The position numbers were made by a program, and so were the translations under genes. Below, one piece after another: positions 54,861 to 62,769 of a DNA stretch of 64,000 nt. Source of the stretch: Acidobacteriaceae bacterium KBS 83 (GTDB lineage: Bacteria > Acidobacteriota > Terriglobia > Terriglobales > Acidobacteriaceae); assembly GCA_000381585.1 (NCBI GenBank), contig KB906736.1, forward strand, positions 654,789-718,788, given 5' to 3'. The first letter of the stretch is position 1. Each line of letters starts with the position of its first letter. Under the pieces are notes generated by a model that saw nothing but the letters and a program-made list of their open reading frames with translations, made no database searches and was not told the DNA's origin.

Positions 54861-56845
54861 CGCAACCGCTGTTGCTGAGCCGAGAGCCTTTTCTGCAGGT
54901 ACGCGGCTGGCACGATCGAATCCACACTCTCCGGAATGGTGAGATCGAGCGCGGTAGCTGCGCGATGGGCGTGCATATAGCCCTGAATTTCTGGACGCCA
55001 GTAGCGCGCCCAATTCTTGGCTGAATCCTCGTCGTTGACGGCGATCCAGTCGCCATAGCGAACCGACAAAAGGATCTGCTCGCCATAGACACCGAGATCA
55101 CGGAAGTGCGTAACCGTGACGTCCGTCCACCCTTGCAGGCTTTTCATGGTGTCCACCTGGGGCATCCATGGTTCCTTGTAGGGGACCATGACTCGGGCCT
55201 GAATGAAATCGCGCATCTCGGGACGCGCCAGCATCCATTCAGCAAGCATCATTTCGACGCGCGCGGTCCAGGGCAGATCGCCGAACTGGTTGTGAGCGCC
55301 CTGCGCAAGCAGCAGGTGGACTTCCTTCAGCGCATTCAGGAGCGGATAGCCGTCCGCGATCACCGTCGTGTCGTTGTCCTCCTTGTAAAACACCGATGCG
55401 ACGTGCAGCAAGTTATGGAACCCTTCGACGAATTTCGACCGACTGTCGGCGGGGTGCAGCGACCGAACGGCTTTGCCGTACAACGTAAGGCCGTAAGCGT
55501 GTTCGTATTCGTAAGCCCGGCGCGAGACCGTAAGGCGGTTGGGCTCGTCCTGAATGTAGCCCCATAGCACGTTGTTGAGCGGTCGCAACGGATCGATCTC
55601 GAGATAGGCGAGAGGATCGCGCTCGCCGGGAGCCCGTACGTTCTGGAATCGACGAGCGATCGCATTCATCGTCTGCATCAGCATGCCTTCTTCGTGCCAA
55701 TAGGACCAGATAAGTTCGAGCAATACCGGCTCATCGATTCGCGCCATGAGCACGCGGTCGCCGAGCAGCGGCGCGGGATCTGTTTTCGCAAAGGCCGCGC
55801 GGACCACGCGCTTGATATAAGGCAGCTGCCGCGGAAGTCCGAGATACTGCCCAAGCCGGTCCTCAAGTTCCTTTAGATCGACCACTTCGCCCAGTCTGGC
55901 GGCTTCTTCGTTCGTGGAGAAATGGTGCCGTTCGTAGTGATGGCGGCCGAACCGAACGCCGGCCTCGATCAGCAGGAACGCCTCCGTGGCGGTTTTCAGA
56001 ATCTGGTACGCGCCGACGCCATGCAGGTGGGTATCGAGCGTCTCAACGCGCCGCCGCACTTCCTCCACGCGGCGTTTTTCATCGTCTAACTCAAGCGACT
56101 CGTTCTCTACAAGCCCGAGCACGCGATCCATAAAGCGGCGGTACCGGTTAAAGTTGATCGCGTCCGTACGGTCACGGATCACGGACCAGAGAACCTGGTC
56201 GTCGGTCCGATAAACTGCAGTGCGGCTCAGTGCGACGTTCACGTTTCCGCCGATGCGCTGGATCGGAGCGTCGTCGACCGCCGTTGTCCTAGAACTGTGA
56301 ACCTCGGCTCGGCCGCCCCCACGGTCCACTCCTTTTCCGACCGCGTGATATTCGATCCGCATGACGCCGGGCCGAAGCGGCAGAAACTGCGCGGAGCCGG
56401 ATGCGACCTCACCAGCGCGTGCATCGGGAAACGCGCGCCAGTTGAAATTGGCTTGGTCGGCGCGCGCAACGATTTGCATCGTGAAGTATTTTCCGACCAT
56501 TGGCGTCGTCTGCGCGTCGGCCGGCTCGATGCTGAAGTTCAGTTCGGGGATCCTAAGAGCCACGTCACACGTGCAGCCGGATTCGACGATGGTCGGTGGC
56601 GGCTGTGATTCGGAGTGATAACTCTGGAACGCGTACGCCTGAACGATGTATGCGTCCGGATCGAGCGCATGCGAACGAAAGTAGCCGTCCGCATCGGTAT
56701 ACGCCGGTTCGGGGTTGACGGCCTTCCCCCATTCGCCGTCCTTCTCCGTGCGCTGTCTTGTAAAGGTGACCTCCGCTTTATAAATGGGGTGGTTTCCGTT
56801 GTCGGTAACTTGCCCTGTGATGAAACCTGCATCCTTTTGTGCCAT
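54857..56845 (-). CDS. 662-residue orphan protein with N-terminal carboxypeptidase-regulatory-like domain
   Basis: Residues ~8-100 match a carboxypeptidase-regulatory / beta-sandwich pattern (GFITGQVTDNGNHPIYKAEVTF, then TDADGYFRSHALDPDAYIVQAY). The long remainder (100-662) is mainly helical and of no known family. It has charged helices such as LELDDEKRRVEEVRRRVETL and a Trp-rich C-terminal half. There is no signal peptide. AGGAGG precedes ATG 56845. It is the fourth gene of the operon and overlaps the PLP enzyme start by four bases. Confidence 0.75.
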   Translation of the reverse strand: MAQKDAGFITGQVTDNGNHPIYKAEVTFTRQRTEKDGEWGKAVNPEPAYTDADGYFRSHALDPDAYIVQAYAFQSYHSESQPPPTIVESGCTCDVALRIPELNFSIEPADAQTTPMVGKYFTMQIVARADQANFNWRAFPDARAGEVASGSAQFLPLRPGVMRIEYHAVGKGVDRGGGRAEVHSSRTTAVDDAPIQRIGGNVNVALSRTAVYRTDDQVLWSVIRDRTDAINFNRYRRFMDRVLGLVENESLELDDEKRRVEEVRRRVETLDTHLHGVGAYQILKTATEAFLLIEAGVRFGRHHYERHHFSTNEEAARLGEVVDLKELEDRLGQYLGLPRQLPYIKRVVRAAFAKTDPAPLLGDRVLMARIDEPVLLELIWSYWHEEGMLMQTMNAIARRFQNVRAPGERDPLAYLEIDPLRPLNNVLWGYIQDEPNRLTVSRRAYEYEHAYGLTLYGKAVRSLHPADSRSKFVEGFHNLLHVASVFYKEDNDTTVIADGYPLLNALKEVHLLLAQGAHNQFGDLPWTARVEMMLAEWMLARPEMRDFIQARVMVPYKEPWMPQVDTMKSLQGWTDVTVTHFRDLGVYGEQILLSVRYGDWIAVNDEDSAKNWARYWRPEIQGYMHAHRAATALDLTIPESVDSIVPAAYLQKRLSAQQQRLR

Positions 56846-56886
56846 GCCGTCCTCCTCTGATTCCTATGAACTCGGTTCGCACTTCG

Positions 56887-58203
56887 CTAGGCGGCGTGCC
56901 GACACGCGCATTTCACTGGTGGCCGCCGGGCGCATCCCGCGGCGGCCTGCAACGTACTGCGAACCGCCCAGTACGTCAGCAGTTTTCCGATAATCGCGCT
57001 CTCTTCTTCCGGGTTGATGCGACCGTCGGCGCGAGCCTGCCCGATCACTGCGAAACAGAGCACAGGACGCGCAAGATACATATCGTGCGGCCTCTCTCGC
57101 CACCGTGCCAGGAACATTCTTAGTCGCGCCGGCTGCCGCTCGCCGATATCCAGCGCTTCGGGGATCGAACTGCCGTGCAGCGATACCGGCCGGTGCTCGA
57201 CAAGCAGCCGCACCATCTGCGGCAAAGTTCGCTCGAGCAGCTGCAGTGAACGCGTCCGGTCATCACCTGTGTCTTCGAGCGGATAGCACATGTCCCACAT
57301 GTTGGTGAGCTGGCCCCAGATCGGCTGCGGAAACAAAGCATCGCCGATGGCGGCACTCAGCTTCACCCGGATCCAGGGCGTCGGGTGCGGATCGTCTTCG
57401 TTGACGCGGAAGACGAAAGCTCGCGGCAGGCTCACCGTTCCAATGAGTCCCAGCGTCGAAGCGACCCCGGACCATGCGATCGCCCAGAAATCGGCAACGA
57501 TCTCCGAAATCCAACGCTCCCACAGGCGCCAGGCACTTTCCTCGTGCGGGCGCGCTTGTCGCATGCCGCGCAGCGTGGCGCGGAGCGATTCCACAAGCTC
57601 CAGCAGCGCTGCCGCCTGATGTCCGACCTCGTGAAACAAAGAGGAGGCGATGCCATAGCCAACCATCCGTTCTCGGGCCATCTTCACGACGGCTACAGGA
57701 TTGCTGCCACCGCCGGGGAGGCGCGTACGTGCTCGGCGGATGGCAGCCCCCATGCCGCGTTCGAGGTAGCAGATGACAGGCGGCGGTTCAAAGTAGGACT
57801 CGCGCAGCTGGAGGGCGTCTGCGGCAGCAACGTCCATTCCCGAAAGCCATACGCCCGTTTCATTCTCACTTCGTTGCGTTATGACGTTGTTGAATAGATC
57901 GAACTGCGTGAGTACCGTATTGAACTTCAATCGCAACATCGTAAACCGCCTGTATGCCTGCTCGGCGTTTGCCCGCAGGCTGTGCGGCGATCGCAACCAA
58001 CCAAGAAACTCATCCACAACCGCGTGCAGATGGCGGCGGCCTCCAGCCAGATAGCTCTCGATCGCATGTTGTGATTCCGGGAGCAGGTCGGCCGCGGGAA
58101 GCATCGATTCCTGCATGACGAATGGCCTCACGCGGGTCAGACGGGTTAGCATCGCGCGAGCCTCCTGTTCGAGCATCCATGCAACAAAGGGCGGAATGGG
58201 CAT
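56887..58203 (-). CDS. HEVGH zinc-metallopeptidase-like protein
   Basis: This 438-residue protein has a HExxH zinc motif (SSLFHEVGHQAAALLEL; H191, E192, H195) and an acidic segment ISEIVADFW with E234 as a candidate third ligand about 40 residues later, a gluzincin-like arrangement. It lacks a signal peptide and is helix-rich. I cannot place it in a named M family. It could process one of the two glycine-rich proteins encoded just upstream. The start at ATG 58203 follows the previous gene by 11 bases. Confidence 0.72.
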   Translation of the reverse strand: MPIPPFVAWMLEQEARAMLTRLTRVRPFVMQESMLPAADLLPESQHAIESYLAGGRRHLHAVVDEFLGWLRSPHSLRANAEQAYRRFTMLRLKFNTVLTQFDLFNNVITQRSENETGVWLSGMDVAAADALQLRESYFEPPPVICYLERGMGAAIRRARTRLPGGGSNPVAVVKMARERMVGYGIASSLFHEVGHQAAALLELVESLRATLRGMRQARPHEESAWRLWERWISEIVADFWAIAWSGVASTLGLIGTVSLPRAFVFRVNEDDPHPTPWIRVKLSAAIGDALFPQPIWGQLTNMWDMCYPLEDTGDDRTRSLQLLERTLPQMVRLLVEHRPVSLHGSSIPEALDIGERQPARLRMFLARWRERPHDMYLARPVLCFAVIGQARADGRINPEEESAIIGKLLTYWAVRSTLQAAAGCARRPPVKCACRHAA

Positions 58204-58214
58204 GACGGCTGCAC

Positions 58215-58853
58215 CTAGACTCCGTAGAGCACGATCTTGTTACCACGGCGCATCCACCGGCCCGAGTGGCTGCTCAGAGTGCCTCCGCGGCCGCCCACAT
58301 TTGCCGCGCTGGCGCTAGCACTCTGCAGCAGTCCCGGAGCATGCACTTGCGCAGCTTGCGCAACAGCCTGCTGCGCGACCGCGCGCGGATTGGCGTTCGG
58401 CGGCGCGGCTGCTGCGTTCTTCGCAGCGTCCACGGCCAGGCGGACGATTGTCTTTGCGTCCTCCATCTCCTGTTCGCCGGCCTCCATCTCAAAGGCACCG
58501 CTAACTGCGCTGCCGAGTTGGCCGCCTATGTTCGCTCCGGTTTGACCGCCGATCATGCCGCCGAGGGCCTTCCCGGCGACGGGCAGGTACTGCTTCGCCA
58601 CATCCTTCAAAGTGCCGGCGAGCGCCTGTCCAGTGGGTGACTTGATGAAAGTACCCACTGCGCTTCCGGCCTGCTTTATGAGGTCTCCTAGGAAGTTCTC
58701 GAGTTCCTGCTCGTTGCTCGCTGAGAGCAACTCCATTGCAAGATCGGCCTCCTGCTCTTCGCTCAGAATGCGTCCTCTGCCAGCGCGGCCTCCGTATTGA
58801 AACGGGTTCGGCTCGGAGCCGAATCCGATTTGGGTACGATCGATATCGTGCAT
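58215..58853 (-). CDS. helical glycine-rich protein B with E-L-E-x-F-L-G-D-L-I motif
   Basis: This 212-residue protein starts at ATG 58853 (AAGGAG upstream). It has an acidic helical leader (ILSEEQEADLAMELLSASNE, residues 29-48), the motif EQELENFLGDLIKQAG (48-63), and a Gly/Ala-rich helix-forming central region. A cluster GGQTGANIGGQLGS (102-115) follows, and the C-terminus SGRWMRRGNKIVLYGV ends the protein. It is 30 bases after its paralogue on the same strand. There is no signal peptide and no known family. The two together probably arose by tandem duplication. Confidence 0.82.
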   Translation of the reverse strand: MHDIDRTQIGFGSEPNPFQYGGRAGRGRILSEEQEADLAMELLSASNEQELENFLGDLIKQAGSAVGTFIKSPTGQALAGTLKDVAKQYLPVAGKALGGMIGGQTGANIGGQLGSAVSGAFEMEAGEQEMEDAKTIVRLAVDAAKNAAAAPPNANPRAVAQQAVAQAAQVHAPGLLQSASASAANVGGRGGTLSSHSGRWMRRGNKIVLYGV

Positions 58854-58882
58854 TGTGTCGCTCCTTTGCTGCTTGCTTGCGC

Positions 58883-59530
58883 TCACGCGCCGAGAATTAC
58901 GATGTGATGACCGCGACGTATCCAGCGGCCATGCTTCGCGCCCGAACCACCACCGTTGTGTCCGCCCGATTCGGTACCCAACAACCCGGGCGCGTGTGTC
59001 TGCGCCGCTTCAGCGGCCGCGGCCTTCGCCACCGCGGTCGGATCCACATTCGGCGCAGCTTGCAGAGCGTTTTTCACCGTCTCGCCGGCGAACTTGACAA
59101 ACTGTTTGGTGGCTTCGAACTCGCGGTCCTCGGAGCTCAACCCTTCTAGTTCGAGGCCCAGCGCGGAGCCCGCCATCGAGGCCAGTCCGCCACCGATTTG
59201 CGCGCCAAGCGGTCCGCCAACGAATCCGCCCAGCGCGGTGCCGGCCAGCGGGAGGGCTGTGGACGCGGCGGTTTTGAGCACGCCACCGATGGCCTGACCG
59301 ATTGGCGATTTCACAGCGGAACCGATCGCGCTGCCTGCCTTCTTGATCAGGTCGCCGAGAAACTGCTCGAGTTCCTGTTCGTTGGTGACCTCCAGTAACT
59401 CGGCGGCCAGCTCCATCTGTTCGCTTTCGCTGAAAACGGTTTGTTCACTCGATTCCTGTTCGAACCCCTCATAAGAGAACGATTCCATTTGAGGAGTGAA
59501 ATCGGCCAGACGGTTACCATAACTGGTCAT
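58883..59530 (-). CDS. helical glycine-rich protein A with E-L-E-x-F-L-G-D-L-I motif, first gene of operon
   Basis: This 215-residue protein starts at ATG 59530 with AGGAGG nine bases upstream. The leader (TVFSESEQMELAAELLEV) is followed by NEQELEQFLGDLIKKAG (50-66), a Gly-rich helical core, and the C-terminal GRWIRRGHHIVILGA. It is clearly a paralogue of the next gene. The sigma-54-like promoter at 59593-59608 serves it. Function unknown; the Gly-rich amphipathic core with a basic C-terminus suggests membrane or envelope association, by inference. Confidence 0.82.
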   Translation of the reverse strand: MTSYGNRLADFTPQMESFSYEGFEQESSEQTVFSESEQMELAAELLEVTNEQELEQFLGDLIKKAGSAIGSAVKSPIGQAIGGVLKTAASTALPLAGTALGGFVGGPLGAQIGGGLASMAGSALGLELEGLSSEDREFEATKQFVKFAGETVKNALQAAPNVDPTAVAKAAAAEAAQTHAPGLLGTESGGHNGGGSGAKHGRWIRRGHHIVILGA

Positions 59531-59592
59531 GGTGTGGTCCTCCTGTTTTGCCGGTGTTTCATTCTGAGCGGCCCTTTTGCAGTTGGGACTAT

Positions 59593-59608
59593 TGCACAGC
59601 AATTGCCA
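59593..59608 (-). promoter_or_regulatory. sigma-54-type promoter for the operon
   Basis: On the minus strand TGGCAA-N5-GTGCA matches the -24/-12 consensus TGGCAC-N5-TTGCA, with the key GG and GC at correct spacing. It is 63 bases before the ATG of the first gene. The activator gene at the other end of the operon makes this likely to be real. Confidence 0.8.
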
Positions 59609-59737
59609 CTTCGAATGCCGTTTAGAATCAACGAACAGATTTATGAAGAGGCGAAGCGAACTTCGCGGCGCTGTGGAAACTGCAGACAGTCGCCGAATAT
59701 GCCTTCGGCGTATCCCGATTCGAGCGGGAGCAACTGC

Positions 59738-59773
59738 TTGTTCCATGCTGAACAAAATCAAAGATATTGTTCA
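59738..59773. promoter_or_regulatory. candidate upstream activator sites (TTGTTC/GAACAA array)
   Basis: Three half-sites alternate: TTGTTC (59738-59743), GAACAA (59750-59755) and TTGTTC (59767-59772). They form two overlapping dyads (spacers of 6 and 11 bases; the outer one extends to TGAACAA/TTGTTCA). They lie 130-165 bp upstream of the sigma-54-like promoter, a usual distance for enhancer-binding sites. Confidence 0.65.
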
Positions 59774-59834
59774 TTGCCTTCTGTGATCCGCGCGATGGTA
59801 CTCCGCATGCTTCTTTCGCGCTCGAGGTCCAACG

Positions 59835-61868
59835 TTGAGACACGATACAGCGAATGCGGAGTACCTTGGCGGTCCGGCGAGTTATCGGCAGGACTTACTT
59901 GAGGAGATGTATGAATCGCCCGAGTTGCTCGATGAAGGATTACTGAGTTTCGAATACCCTCTGTATCACGCCAGCGACGAGGAGTTGGAGCAGTTCCTTG
60001 GAAGCGTGATCCACAGCGTCGCGAAAACCGCTGGTGGTGTCGCCAAGGCTGCTGGAAGCGTCGCGAAAACGGTTGGCAAAGGCGTGTCGGCTGTGAGTAA
60101 GGTCATACCTACGCAAGTCTTGACGAGTACGCTTTCCTGGACACCAATGGGAATGGCGGCGCGCGCGGGCTTGGGGGCCTTGCAGGCTGCAGGAGAGGGC
60201 AAAAACGTGTTCCAAGGTGCGGTGCGTTCCCTCGCGGCCGACCCTGTAAGTCGCTTCTACATCGACACAGCCACCGGAGTTGCCCGCGGGCAGAATCTGC
60301 TTCAGGCCGCGCAGAAGGCCACGCAAGCTGGGATTGGCGACCTGCGCCAGAGCCTTCAATTTGCCGCCATGGTTGCTCCGTTTATTCCGGGCGTCGGCAC
60401 GGGCGTAGCAGCCGCTTTAAGCGCGGCGAATGCGCTGGCCGCCGGACAGCCTATCACCGACGCGCTGATCGCCGCCGCCCGCGGCGCGATACCCGGAGGC
60501 GCGATCGCTCAGATGGCGTTCGACACCGCCGTAAATCTTGCAAAAGGTAAAGACATCGCGACGGCGCTGCTGAATTCCGCCCGGGAGCGGCTCCCCGGCG
60601 GCCCGGCCGCGCAGGCCGCATTCGACGCGGCGATTGCCCTCTCCAAAGGCCGGAATATTCAGGACGCAGCATTCGCCGCAGCCGGACGGATGCTTCCGAA
60701 ATCGCCCTACTCTGCAGACGCGCTATCGTTCGTGAAGAAGGTTGCGTCGGGCCAAAACATCCAGCGCGCGGCACTCTCCAGCGCAGGCAGCCTCATTCTC
60801 AACCGCGTGGAGGCGATGGGTGGGCCGGCGATCTCCAGGATCGCCCCGCGAGTCGGTGTCGCTCGGCAGGTCGGCGATGTGCGGAAGTCCCTCCCGATCC
60901 ATGAACTTGAAAGCGAGGGCTTCTTCGACTTGTCAAACGACATGCCGGCGAGCACTGAAAGCGCTTTGGTTTCGTCGCAAATCGCTGCCGGCCAGCGTGA
61001 CCCGAACAAGCTGACGGACGCCGTTTTCTACCGCAGACACCCCGAAATGCAGGGTCGACGGATCCGGAAAGACGAGTCGGCGCTCGTTACTGAGTGGCTG
61101 TCGATTTTTCGCCAGATAGTGGTCCCCAAATTGCCACAGCAAACCACAATTCCCGGTGCGAGCGGCGATGAGGACGTGCGCGTCGCACGTTGGGCGGCTG
61201 CTCAACCCGTGCCCAACATGTCTGGAGTAAATGTCCAGCAATTGACCGAGATATGGCGACCGCGAATTGCTCCCGAAATCCCGAAGGAATTACTGATGGC
61301 ATTTGTCCGATATGAGTCGGTGCCGAACTTGTTTTCCGACGCGACTCACGGATCTTCAAAGAATAACTTCACCAGTCCGCCTTTCTATGAGCTTGGGCTA
61401 TTCCAAACGCCCGCTGGGCTTCACGGCAAATGTACAACGGGATATGCAAGCAGTTGCGAGCATGCGCCGCCGGGACGCGAAATTCCGGGCGATCCCTCCC
61501 AGTGGTTTAAGTTGTGTAAGAAGATCGGTAAAGACCCGCAGAATTGGAAAGACCCAGAGACGCAGGTTCGAGTTGGTTTACTTGATTTGAAAACGTCAGC
61601 GGACGCTATTCGCTCGTCCTACCCGGAACTGTTCGCCTCGGCTGGAAGCGCCTGGGATCTTCGGATGGCTGTGCTGATGCCTTTCGCCCGGGGTGGTGGC
61701 TATACCCGGACATTTCTTACCAGATATCGCAAGCAATTGGCGCAACTACCTGAGAACGATCGATGGAACTTTCTTCGCGGTAAGAACGTCGGAGCAAGAA
61801 CATTCGACACGAAGAACGTTGATCAGAAGATGTCGCTGGCAGCGAAGTTGGGGTACGTTCCCAAGTAA
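59835..61868 (+). CDS. 677-residue protein with E-L-E-x-F-L-G motif, helical repeats and lysozyme-like C-terminus
   Basis: This protein is 677 residues long and starts with TTG 59835 after GAGGT. It has the shared motif EELEQFLGSVIHSVAK (residues 49-64), Gly/Ala-rich helices, and about three tandem ~35-residue repeats (around 194-322) built as A-x-A-L-A-x-G-x-x-I-x-D-A-x-x-x-A-A. From ~480 on it resembles a lytic transglycosylase/lysozyme: PKELLMAFVRYES with E494 as the candidate catalytic Glu, YELGLFQTPAGLHG as the G-L-x-Q motif, then Cys pairs. It likely cleaves peptidoglycan. It is divergent from the operon and shares its motif. Confidence 0.8.
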   Translation: MRHDTANAEYLGGPASYRQDLLEEMYESPELLDEGLLSFEYPLYHASDEELEQFLGSVIHSVAKTAGGVAKAAGSVAKTVGKGVSAVSKVIPTQVLTSTLSWTPMGMAARAGLGALQAAGEGKNVFQGAVRSLAADPVSRFYIDTATGVARGQNLLQAAQKATQAGIGDLRQSLQFAAMVAPFIPGVGTGVAAALSAANALAAGQPITDALIAAARGAIPGGAIAQMAFDTAVNLAKGKDIATALLNSARERLPGGPAAQAAFDAAIALSKGRNIQDAAFAAAGRMLPKSPYSADALSFVKKVASGQNIQRAALSSAGSLILNRVEAMGGPAISRIAPRVGVARQVGDVRKSLPIHELESEGFFDLSNDMPASTESALVSSQIAAGQRDPNKLTDAVFYRRHPEMQGRRIRKDESALVTEWLSIFRQIVVPKLPQQTTIPGASGDEDVRVARWAAAQPVPNMSGVNVQQLTEIWRPRIAPEIPKELLMAFVRYESVPNLFSDATHGSSKNNFTSPPFYELGLFQTPAGLHGKCTTGYASSCEHAPPGREIPGDPSQWFKLCKKIGKDPQNWKDPETQVRVGLLDLKTSADAIRSSYPELFASAGSAWDLRMAVLMPFARGGGYTRTFLTRYRKQLAQLPENDRWNFLRGKNVGARTFDTKNVDQKMSLAAKLGYVPK

Positions 61869-62769
61869 GAGGCTCTCGTTGCGCCAGCCGGAACCTCTAT
61901 CGGTCATCCAGAAGCGCACTCCGGGTCCGGAACAACATGTGATCGAGCTAATAAAATCATAAGCGGCCGTTTGGACGCTTGAATCACATGGATCGGGGCT
62001 CTTGGTGCAAGTTTGATTAATGATCAGTTCGATGATCCGGGGCTCTCTGTAGCGGCACTGAAAAGGCCAGAACATAAGTTGATCATCCCTGGCCATTCAG
62101 AACAGGACGATTTCACTGCATAAACTCTCATTTGACGGGCCGACGTACAGGGTCTTTTAGACCCAATGAAATTCAGATCTGGCATAACTGGATTGTGTCC
62201 CCTTCCAAAATCGTTTGAACCGGGGCCTAAGCCCCCAACCTGCATCTCAACGGCCCATTGAGGCCGCTTTCGTTCAGTTGATTGCACGTTGAAAGCGCAA
62301 AGCATCCTTGCAGGAGCCCTGCGGGAATCACATTGTGGGGACCCAATCCAGAAGATCCGAACCGGGTATGGAACGAAACAGTGACATGGTGGTTTGCAAA
62401 GTCAGCAGTTGTTCTCACGAGCGCTCTAGTCTCTGAGAAGAATGATTCGGTGAAGCCGTATCATGCGGATCAGAGTTGATTTATATCGAGGGTGTGACGG
62501 AACCATCTGCGATGTCCGTTGCTCGGCAATCAACGCTTGTCGACCGACGAAACGGTCAGAACATCATACGTGATTGGATTAGTGGTCGTTGCCCAATTCC
62601 ACCCGCTCGACGACCAGTGTTTCTAGTCGAGGCATTTGTCGATTAGGGTTGCACAGTTGACAGAGCCTTCATGCTGTCGGAGTTTGCAAGGGATCAGGAC
62701 CGTGTGCATCCGAGGCACACGATCTTAGGAATGTCGGATGTACATTTAGTGCGGTTGCATGGGGGTCTC
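61869..62769. other. 900-bp region without a gene
   Basis: No convincing frame, tRNA or repeat is seen between the 677-residue gene and the M61 peptidase gene. It lies at the change to lower GC and may be old insertion debris. Confidence 0.5.

Larger units (their letters stand above)
59531..59834. other. 304-bp divergent regulatory spacer
   Basis: This spacer separates the two divergent transcription units of the system. It contains the sigma-54-like promoter (59593-59608, minus), the half-site array (59738-59773), and the ribosome sites of both flanking genes. No believable gene lies inside it. Confidence 0.7.
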
